DNA from: Euryarchaeota archaeon UBA13
Lineage (GTDB): Archaea > Thermoplasmatota > Poseidoniia > Poseidoniales > Poseidoniaceae
Assembly (NCBI GenBank): GCA_002495945.1
Contig: DAHU01000018.1
Span: 16,730-24,197, forward strand
Direction of reading: 5' to 3'
DNA length: 7,468 nucleotides
Positions 1 through 6,000 of the stretch are shown here, piece by piece; position 1 is the stretch's first letter; each line of letters opens with the position of its first letter. Under the pieces are notes generated by a model. The model did no database searches and was not told the DNA's origin. It saw nothing but the letters and a program-made list of their open reading frames with translations. The position numbers and the translations under genes are program-made.

Positions 1-351
1 GTTGAATCGTTGTGATAATTCCCAAGGAAAACAAAAATGTCTGAAAGATGTCTTGCTACCAACCTCGCGCTTTCCCGAGGTTCCAACTACTAGTGTACAA
101 TCTTTAACAGCCTCAGAGATTGAATCAAAAACGGCAATATTATCAAGAATAGAGCCTGCGTGTTTAGCTCTATTTCTTGCTTCAACATCGTCAACATCGC
201 ACAAAGGATTGACCAGACGCAGCTGATTGTAACCAAAATTGAGCATAGTACGACAAATTGCACCCAAGTTACCTGGATGTGCGGTGTTGACGCATATTAC
301 CACCAGTTGATATGGTGATAATGGTAATGGGATTTTTTTTCTGTCACCCAT
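1..351 (-). CDS. trmJ: TrmJ-like SpoU-family tRNA 2'-O-methyltransferase, N-terminal 117 residues (cut by left edge)
   Basis: Reading leftwards from the ATG at 351, the frame stays open to base 1, so the C-terminal part is missing. The protein starts MGDRKKIPLPLSPYQLVVIC and then has the SpoU/TrmJ signature: NTAHPGNLGAICRTMLNFGY (residues 22-41), followed by LRLVNP and, further on, ARNRAKHAGSIL and LVVGTSGKRE. These are hallmark blocks of the alpha/beta-knot (SPOUT) methyltransferases; TrmJ methylates the ribose of nucleotide 32 in tRNA using S-adenosylmethionine. The SAM-binding knot motifs lie in the missing part, so activity cannot be judged. The ATG directly follows the stop of the 70-aa gene with no gap, and a strong Shine-Dalgarno (AGGGGTG on the minus strand, 357-363) supports the start. 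It is the most distal visible gene of the ribosomal operon. A run of eight A residues in the coding strand (333-340) follows the start. The family is secure; TrmJ rather than another SpoU member is likely but not proven. Confidence 0.88.
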   Translation of the reverse strand, partial: MGDRKKIPLPLSPYQLVVICVNTAHPGNLGAICRTMLNFGYNQLRLVNPLCDVDDVEARNRAKHAGSILDNIAVFDSISEAVKDCTLVVGTSGKREVGSKTSFRHFCFPWELSQRFN

Positions 352-564
352 TTATTCACCCCTGAAAAATTCGTGTATCCACCTTGGGTCACAGGGTTGA
401 TAAATGAAAAAAAGGTAACCTCCAGACTCTCTATCGGTCATGATTAGAGAACGTTTACGGATAGAATGTTTCACTTTGAGAAAATCGATTAATGATTGAA
501 GTTCCTCTTTATCATCGCCGTGGACACTAACAGGTTGTCGGTCCCAATCAATGCGCACCGGCAT
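352..564 (-). CDS. Small conserved-looking protein of unknown function in ribosomal operon (70 aa)
   Basis: I do not recognise this family. The protein begins MPVRIDWDRQPVSVHGDDKE and ends QPCDPRWIHEFFRGE. A beta strand-rich start (VRIDW...PVSVHG), an acidic/Leu-rich helix (about residues 17-35), a basic patch (KHSIRKRS) and a second hydrophobic strand pair (SLIMTD...GGYLFFIYQ) suggest a small compact alpha/beta domain; this is inferred from the residue pattern only. No signal peptide or membrane helix is present. I chose the ATG at 564, not the TTG at 579, because GAGAGGT (571-577 on the minus strand) lies 6 nt before it. It starts 11 nt after the S17e stop and its stop abuts the TrmJ start, so it is surely co-transcribed with translation genes. 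A role in ribosome or tRNA biology is a guess from context. Confidence 0.8.
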   Translation of the reverse strand: MPVRIDWDRQPVSVHGDDKEELQSLIDFLKVKHSIRKRSLIMTDRESGGYLFFIYQPCDPRWIHEFFRGE

Positions 565-575
565 CGAAATACCTC

Positions 576-767
576 TCAATCGACTCTTCTTTGGCGATAG
601 CGAGTGACATAACCAGCAATCCAGTTACGCAATTTTTTCGAACTAACATCAGTTAGTTGTGAAACCATTAATTTGTTGTGGTCGAAATCATCGGTGAATT
701 TATCGCCGTGTTGTTCGACTAGCGCTATTGCTCTAATTTTGATGAAACTTGGTCTAATATTTCCCAT
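576..767 (-). CDS. rps17e: Small-subunit ribosomal protein S17e (eS17)
   Basis: This 63-aa protein matches archaeal eS17 along its whole length: MGNIRPSFIKIRAIALVEQH at the start, a DDFDHNKLMVSQL segment in the middle, and the diagnostic SSKKLRNWIAGYVTRYRQRR at residues 42-61. eS17 is a short helical protein of the 30S subunit found in archaea and eukaryotes but not bacteria. The ATG at 767 is preferred to the upstream GTG at 776, since the family begins MGxIR and a Shine-Dalgarno (GAGGAGTGAT on the minus strand) precedes it. It starts 5 nt after the L31e stop, and its Shine-Dalgarno overlaps the end of L31e, pointing to translational coupling. Its place directly after L31e, where many archaea have eIF6, is noted as a finding. 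Confidence 0.95.
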   Translation of the reverse strand: MGNIRPSFIKIRAIALVEQHGDKFTDDFDHNKLMVSQLTDVSSKKLRNWIAGYVTRYRQRRVD

Positions 768-772
768 TATAA

Positions 773-1048
773 TCACTCCTCAAATAATTTGACTTCGATT
801 GGTATATCTGGCTCGTCGTGTCTAATAACCTGTAGGCGTACCTTTCTGGGCGGATTTTCAATGCCACGTGACCAGATGTGCTCATTTACCGATGGATCAA
901 TCCATACTTCTTCATCTTCCTTGACTTTCAAATGCTGAATGACATGGTCTTTGATGATTTGAATGGCTCTTGGAGCACGCTTGAATCTGGTAATACTCCA
1001 TGCTTTCCTCAGCGGGACAATAAGTTCTGACTCGTTTGGTCTTGCCAT
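773..1048 (-). CDS. rpl31e: Large-subunit ribosomal protein L31e (eL31)
   Basis: The 91-aa product shows the eL31 pattern: ELIVPLRKAW near the start, RFKRAPRAIQIIKDHVIQHL (about residues 21-40), then VWIDPSVNEHIWSRGIENPP and KVRLQVIRH. eL31 sits next to the peptide exit tunnel of the 50S subunit in archaea and eukaryotes. The start at 1048 (MARPNES) is supported by a textbook GAGGTGAT Shine-Dalgarno on the minus strand; the GTG at 1057 would add only three residues and lies inside that site. It begins 5 nt after the L39e stop. L39e and L31e are adjacent in most archaeal genomes, so the order here is the usual one. The length is normal for the family, and nothing suggests a defect. Confidence 0.96.
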   Translation of the reverse strand: MARPNESELIVPLRKAWSITRFKRAPRAIQIIKDHVIQHLKVKEDEEVWIDPSVNEHIWSRGIENPPRKVRLQVIRHDEPDIPIEVKLFEE

Positions 1049-1053
1049 ACATA

Positions 1054-1209
1054 TCACCTCTGTAGTTTACTGCGTCTCCAATGATGCCTCTTTGGATGTG
1101 ACACAGTATTTCGGTCGGTCTTTAGCATGACCCATACGGGTACACGTCGGTTTTGCTTGGTTGCCTTCATCAGGCGAATTTTCTTTGCTGCTGGTTTATT
1201 TTTTGACAT
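1054..1209 (-). CDS. rpl39e: Large-subunit ribosomal protein L39e (eL39)
   Basis: A 51-aa, very basic protein of the exact length usual for archaeal eL39. It starts [20 protein letters not shown] and carries the family motif [12 protein letters not shown] followed by a basic end ([14 protein letters not shown]). eL39 is a mostly extended peptide that lines the ribosomal exit tunnel. A longer frame opens upstream at 1245, but that would overlap the end of the PDCD5-like gene; the ATG at 1209 fits the family start, and an AAGGTG Shine-Dalgarno on the minus strand lies just upstream, overlapping the PDCD5-like stop. It starts 13 nt after that gene and is followed by L31e after 5 nt, the standard archaeal pairing. 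Confidence 0.95.
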   Translation of the reverse strand: MSKNKPAAKKIRLMKATKQNRRVPVWVMLKTDRNTVSHPKRHHWRRSKLQR

Positions 1210-1222
1210 ATCGAGCACCTTC

Positions 1223-1582
1223 TCAGATTCTTCTAATTGACGCATTACTGCGGCTCTTGGACTGTGTGGCTAAAATAGATTTTAGCATATCATCACTCAT
1301 TGGCGGAGTGAATTTTTGGTTTTCATGGAGGTTGATAATCAACTTACGGATGGAATCTGCGCGCTCAGGAGTTGCCAAAGATATTCTTGCTAAGCGAGAG
1401 CGAGCTTCGCTGGTTAGAAGTTGCTTCATTGCTGAACTCACTGCCTGACTCTCAGCTTGTTTCCTATGAGTTTCTATTTCTGCATCTGCTTGTGCCTTTG
1501 CCTGATTTTCCAATTGCTTTTGTAGTTCTAAGCGTCGTTGTTCACGTAAGGCTGTCAGTTGGTCATCCCCACTAACAGACAT
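1223..1582 (-). CDS. PDCD5-family DNA/RNA-binding protein (119 aa)
   Basis: The protein has the PDCD5 (TFAR19-like) layout: a long charged, Gln/Ala-rich N-terminal helix ([20 protein letters not shown]), a three-helix core with [19 protein letters not shown] at about residues 57-75, and a short C-terminal strand ending SNASIRRI, like the basic ends of archaeal members. PDCD5 homologues are usually annotated as DNA-binding proteins; the archaeal role is not settled, although their steady place beside S19e, L39e and L31e suggests a link to ribosome function or assembly. The ATG at 1582 is chosen over a GTG at 1591 because a GGGAGTG element (minus strand) precedes it at a usable distance. It starts 21 nt after the S19e stop. 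Family assignment is firm and exact function unknown. Confidence 0.93.
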   Translation of the reverse strand: MSVSGDDQLTALREQRRLELQKQLENQAKAQADAEIETHRKQAESQAVSSAMKQLLTSEARSRLARISLATPERADSIRKLIINLHENQKFTPPMSDDMLKSILATQSKSRSNASIRRI

Positions 1583-1603
1583 AATTGACACACTCCCACA
1601 TCC

Positions 1604-2095
1604 TCAGTACTTAGCCAAGCCAGGGTACATTTCATTCGCTGCATCTCTGCAAGAGTGAGCAACCTCATCTAGCAATTTTTGGCCAGAGGATGTTACTCTA
1701 CGACCGGAAAACAACTGTTGCTTTCCTTCACTTGATTCAATTTCTTTTGTTGCTACCAGTTCGACTAATCCGGCAGTCTCAAGTTGTTGCAGGGCGGTAC
1801 GAATTACGTGTCTTGAGGCGACACCTGGTGTGTTTGGTGAAGAACCGTTATTGACACTGCCGCCATAATCTTGGGCTAAACTTGTTACGCCAACTGGTCC
1901 TTGTCGAGCCACTTTTCTAAGAATGGATGCTGCTCTTATAGACCACCAATTTGATTGGGTTGGCGGTCTTTCACGATCTGCTCCGGTCTTGACATAGTCA
2001 GACCAATCTGGTTGAGATATTTCACTCATCTCAGCAAGTTTGTCTGCTAATGCTGGGATAAGCATGTCAGCGGGGATATCATAATATGTGGTCAT
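1604..2095 (-). CDS. rps19e: Small-subunit ribosomal protein S19e (eS19)
   Basis: This is the first gene of the leftward operon. The 163-aa product carries the eS19 signature: DWSDYVKTGADRERPPTQSN (residues 30-49), NWWSIRAASILRKV, GPVGVTSLAQDYGG (67-80), ASRHVIRTALQQLETAGLVE (93-112) and GRRVTSSGQKLLDEVA. eS19 is a winged-helix-like protein of the 30S head, found in archaea and eukaryotes and needed for 18S rRNA processing in the latter. The open frame runs on to 2290, but those 65 extra residues match nothing in the family and would overlap the divergent gene. The ATG at 2095 (MTTYYDIPADML) has a GGTG Shine-Dalgarno 8 nt upstream. Length is slightly above the usual 150 or so. Confidence 0.96.
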   Translation of the reverse strand: MTTYYDIPADMLIPALADKLAEMSEISQPDWSDYVKTGADRERPPTQSNWWSIRAASILRKVARQGPVGVTSLAQDYGGSVNNGSSPNTPGVASRHVIRTALQQLETAGLVELVATKEIESSEGKQQLFSGRRVTSSGQKLLDEVAHSCRDAANEMYPGLAKY

Positions 2096-2130
2096 ATGGC
2101 AACACCAAGCACTTTGCGGACTTAACTCCC

Positions 2131-2140
2131 CTATATCAAT
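2131..2140. promoter_or_regulatory. TATA-like element in the divergent intergenic region
   Basis: CTATATCAAT on the plus strand (ATTGATATAG on the minus strand) is the clearest AT-rich box between the divergent S19e operon and the envelope gene. On the minus strand its centre lies about 40 nt before the S19e ATG, giving a predicted start of transcription near 2108 and a short leader containing the GGTG Shine-Dalgarno. On the plus strand it would place a start near 2163, just before the ATG at 2169. A second AT-rich stretch (GAAAATTAGG, 2171-2180) could instead serve a start at 2223. Predicted by eye from spacing; the archaeal TATA consensus is matched only partly. Confidence 0.4.
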
Positions 2141-2212
2141 GAAACGGGTGCTGATGTAGAGCCATAACATGAAAATTAGGCTTAATGCAAGTGTTATTGA
2201 AGGGGAGAATAT

Positions 2213-2216
2213 AGGA
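2213..2216 (+). promoter_or_regulatory. Shine-Dalgarno AGGA that decides the start of the two-TM gene
   Basis: AGGA at 2213-2216 lies 6 nt before the ATG at 2223. The earlier in-frame ATG at 2169 is preceded by GATGTAGAGCCATAAC, with no Shine-Dalgarno. This favours 2223, although a leaderless transcript starting at 2169 cannot be excluded. Confidence 0.5.
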
Positions 2217-2222
2217 ACAATC

Positions 2223-3053
2223 ATGCAGAAGGCGTTAGCACAGAATCCGAATCTGCTTCGGACACTGCTTGGACTATCTTTTACGCTCATTTTCCTACTT
2301 GGTTATGCCGTATACGGAGCGACTATATCGCCTTCATACTATCTTTACACCACAGATACTGAGTCAACTGTCATTGAAACTACAGACCCTGTCAAACTCT
2401 ACGACGAGGATGAGAATGTTACTAATTGGCGATGGACATTTACTGCAGACGGCGATAATCTAACCTGGGTGAATGTGACTGCCGGCGATTTGTCAAGAAA
2501 TTCGGTCATGAAATTAACTAATTCAGCCGGCTTGTACAGCCATACAAAATTGGGCGACCCTGATGCGACCGAATTTAGTTGTGCGGATAGTTGCTACTTT
2601 AACAAAACACACGAACTTATCAGCGACGATGGCGGTGACGAATCAATAATCTCGATGACTACAACAGACCCGGGCAGAAGAAACAACGGTACTGTCTATG
2701 CCAATTCTCTTGGCGAGGCTGAAGATAAAGCAAGAGACATTGTGGAATATTTTCACTCACCTACTATAATTATTGTTGATGTTATTGAAGAAGGAGATCG
2801 AAGTACTGCTCCTAGTATTATCCTTGAAACGGTGAATGAAGACTTTGATGACATTGCAGTATTTTCGGTTGATGCTGGTACTGAATTCTTATGGGCTGTT
2901 GCTGCCGTAGTAGGCTGTTTTTCAATGATTCTCATACCGTCTTTTACGGTATATTTTGCCGCTCGTGCCAAGGAGCGTAAGAACGAGCTTAAGTTGCAAA
3001 AAGCCGAGCAGGAAGTCGATGAAACAGTTGAACACAGCGAAGATGCCAATTAA
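2223..3053 (+). CDS. Membrane protein with two TM segments and a sequon-rich extracellular domain, unknown function (276 aa)
   Basis: I do not recognise a named family. From the ATG at 2223 the protein begins MQKALAQNPNLLRTLLGLSF, with a first membrane helix through LGLSFTLIFLLGYAVYG. A polar, acidic region of about 190 residues follows, then a second helix (FLWAVAAVVGCFSMILIPSF) and a charged tail rich in K and E (RAKERKNELKLQKAEQEVDE) that may form a coiled coil. This predicts both ends in the cytosol and the middle outside. The outer region has five N-x-S/T sequons (NVT, NLT, NVT, NKT, NGT) and one Cys pair in CADSC, consistent with an N-glycosylated, possibly disulphide-bonded surface domain. 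An ATG at 2169 in the same frame would add 18 residues. It ends 39 nt before the large surface protein gene, probably part of one envelope module. Receptor, sensor or assembly partner are all possible. Confidence 0.85.
   Translation: MQKALAQNPNLLRTLLGLSFTLIFLLGYAVYGATISPSYYLYTTDTESTVIETTDPVKLYDEDENVTNWRWTFTADGDNLTWVNVTAGDLSRNSVMKLTNSAGLYSHTKLGDPDATEFSCADSCYFNKTHELISDDGGDESIISMTTTDPGRRNNGTVYANSLGEAEDKARDIVEYFHSPTIIIVDVIEEGDRSTAPSIILETVNEDFDDIAVFSVDAGTEFLWAVAAVVGCFSMILIPSFTVYFAARAKERKNELKLQKAEQEVDETVEHSEDAN
2934..2952. repeat. 7-bp perfect inverted repeat, 5-nt loop
   Basis: ATACCGT (2934-2940) and ACGGTAT (2946-2952) are perfect complements around CTTTT. The hairpin lies inside the coding region for the second membrane helix of the two-TM protein, about 100 nt before its stop. 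It is not followed by a long T run, so it does not look like a terminator. It may be chance. Confidence 0.5.
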
Positions 3054-3055
3054 CT

Positions 3056-3065
3056 CATATAGATT
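3056..3065 (+). promoter_or_regulatory. Possible TATA box for the large surface protein gene
   Basis: CATATAGATT lies in the 39-nt gap after the two-TM gene. Its centre is about 32 nt before the ATG at 3093, which would give a transcript with a leader of only a few bases. The gene has no clear Shine-Dalgarno (the preceding bases are AAATGAGCCGGTT), which would fit a short-leader or leaderless mRNA from this box. Read-through from the upstream gene is equally possible. Confidence 0.3.
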
Positions 3066-3092
3066 AGATGGTTTGTCTCAAATGAGCCGGTT

Positions 3093-6000
3093 ATGAAAGT
3101 CAAGCTAACTGTTTTGCTAGTTCTTATGCTAACGATGCAAACAATGCCAAACCACAACCTTGATTTCAAAGATGCCCCAGCAAATTATTCAGCCGCGAAG
3201 TCAACTGGTGTTGACTTATCGGTTGAAGAATTATCATACTCTTATCCAAATAGTGCAGATAGTGAAAAATACCGAATGTTCTCATCAAATTATCCCATTC
3301 TCAACTTTAATCGCCCAGCCGACTTGTACGTAGTTGACGCTGTTCGCGATGTCGAAATACAACTAAGGGTGAAGGTAGCAAATCTTGGCAACACCAACTC
3401 ACCAGTTGTAGATTTAAATGTGTTAATATTGCACAATGAGTATCAAGATTATGAGATTTACAACAGTACAAATCAGATTAACGTCATTAGAGGACAAAGT
3501 AGTGAGATCACATTATTTCGGCTGACACCGACTTATTCGGGCAATCATAGCATAATCATTACCCCAACTATGTCATTAGTGGATGATAAACCATCAAATG
3601 ATGTGTTATCCACAACATTTACTGTCGCAAGTTATTATTTCAATTGTGACGACCTTAACACATGGACTGTTGGACAAGGATGGGGTACCAATAGTGATAC
3701 ATTCCTGTCTCAAGGAAGTTCATGTCATGCCGGAAATGGTCAGGCATCGACTTATTTGCCAAATATCGCCACAGAATTACTAACACCTGTCTTAGATATG
3801 TCTGACGCTGTAACTAACCCTACACGGACAAACGGAGTATCTTTCTACTTTACTGGGAGTATCGCTCCTAATGACTTTGTCAGGCTTTACAGCAAAGATT
3901 CTACTAACGTTTGGGATGAATTAGCCAGCATTAGCGGGACTATTGACAACGATTTGGCTGATGGCGCTAATTGGCAGACATGGTCTGAATCATTCGCTGG
4001 TCACACCTCGCCTTTGATACCAATGCCACAACAGAATTTTCATGCTAATTCCCAGTTTAAGTTCAGATTTACCAGCGATGCGAGCAATAACGATATTGGG
4101 TTGTGGATGGATGATATTGTGATAATGTATGATCAAACTTTAGACGAGCGTGAATATAGCCTCTCAGCAACGGGAATGAGCGTTGTTGGTGCAGTACCTA
4201 ATTCATGGGGCAAAGCTTTGATTTCGTTGACTAATACTGGAAATGTTTCTGAAACATTTACCCCCGCATTGAGTGGTTTACCCAATGACTGGCAACACTA
4301 TTTTTCCCATACGACTGGTGTGAGCATAACAGAATCAAATGGGATATTTTTACATAAAGGAGAATCAAAGGTTATTGAGTTAAACTATCGACCAAAATCA
4401 GGCGAAAATCAAGGCCTGTTTCCCGTTTTATTCTCTGCTGCAAGTAAGAATCACCAAAGTGTGGTAACAGAACTATCCATGCAATTAGAAGTGGTGCCTG
4501 ATAGAATTCCAGAGTTTACACCGCCTTTGGATGTGATTAGGTGTAGTCCAGGAAATTCCTGTGTCACCTCTATTTCATTGACCAACATTGGTGGGGCAAC
4601 TGATGTATTCTCACTATCCCTTGATTATACCGACCTGCCCATTGGTTGGAGTGTCTCTTTTGCATGGAATCAGCAATCTAATGTATTGGTACAGCCCGGA
4701 TTTAATGTCCCAATAATGCTGACCTACACTGTGGGTAGTGATGCTGTGCCTGACTCTGTGGGTTATTTTGACCTCATTGCTGTATCAGAAAATGATTCTA
4801 GTCGAACTGATGTAATCACCATCGAAATCGTGGCTAGCATGGTCAGCGATGCTCACATTGCATCACTAAATGAAAATGATGAACAAAAATTATCCATTAT
4901 ACCCGGTGAAACAGTGGTAGTTGATTTTTCAGTAACTAACAATGCTTCTGTACAAGATATATTCCAAACCAACATGGTATTCGACAGCGCCAATGATTGG
5001 ACGATTAACGATATTTTTCCCGAAAGATTATTCCTCAATTCGGGAGATACCGGCACTTTCAGTGCAAGTATTACCGCACCACATACCGCACAGGTTGGCG
5101 ATGATTGCCCGGGATATTTAGCCTCAGTTGTATCTCAGAGAAGTGGCGAAATTTTCCTAACTAATTTGATTGATAACATGGTTATTTCTCAAGTCAATAA
5201 TGTGCAAATAAATCTACTAAATTCTCCCTCAAGTTTAATCCCGGGTGAGGTTAACACCTTTACAATCCAACTTAGTAACCTTGGAAATGGGCAGGTTCCC
5301 ACTGAGATATCACTTGATGGACTGCCAAACTATTGGCCGGTCACCTTTGTTTACGGAGGAAATGTAGTAGATAATCGAGTGCAGTTAGGTGAATTATCAG
5401 ATTTGTCTGCAACTAAAGTTTATGATGTCAACATTCATATTCCGGCAGGATTAGACTACGGGCTAATGTACGATATTTCTATCAATGTACAACCACTAAT
5501 GTTTGGTAGCGACGTAGATTTATCAGATAATTCTGCCTCTATTACCCTGCTAACAGAAATGGTCCGAAATATAGAATTATCTGCAGATTCGCAATCGATA
5601 AATGCTGGAGTGGGTAACTTAACTACATTATACTTAGACATCAATAATATGGGTAATGTTGATGAAAGTGATTTGCGAATTTTCGCCAATATGTATAGCG
5701 ACTCGTACAATGGTATACTAACGGGATATATGTCGATAGGAAATAATGGCATAGCATACGATTTTAATCAATATCACCCTTTTAGTATCGGTAAAAATAG
5801 TTCAAGACAAATAAAACTTGATGTTGTGATACCTCAAGACATCGGAATTGATTCAACAATAAATTTCGACTTATCGCTATCAAGTGCATCAAATGAGTTT
5901 GAAACCATGACTCATAGCGCAGTCATGGTTGTTGATTATGTTAGAGAAATATCGTTAAAGTTGAATAATCCAGCAAATAGACAATCAAATGATTTTGACG

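Noticed and set aside
2..226. Plus-strand open frame of 74 codons
   Set aside because: It is antisense to the TrmJ-like gene, whose minus-strand protein has clear family motifs; the plus-strand product is low-complexity Ser/Thr-rich with no recognisable domain.
333..340. A8 run near the TrmJ start as a programmed frameshift site
   Set aside because: The zero frame continues cleanly into the conserved motifs; no alternative frame gives a sensible product.
1161..1448. Plus-strand frames over L39e and the PDCD5-like gene (also 1372-1575)
   Set aside because: Both are antisense shadows of well-identified minus-strand genes and have no Shine-Dalgarno or family features.
2096..2290. 65-residue N-terminal extension of S19e
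   Set aside because: The extension matches no S19e, overlaps the divergent gene, and the ATG at 2095 has its own Shine-Dalgarno and the expected family N-terminus.
2753..3049. Minus-strand frame of 98 codons (and the similar ones at 4853-5056 and 5456-5752)
   Set aside because: Antisense shadows of long plus-strand membrane and surface protein genes, with no supporting start signal or recognisable domain.
3583..3783. Plus-strand frame of 66 codons inside the surface protein gene
   Set aside because: Fully inside the 1173-aa frame, which has coherent domains through this region.
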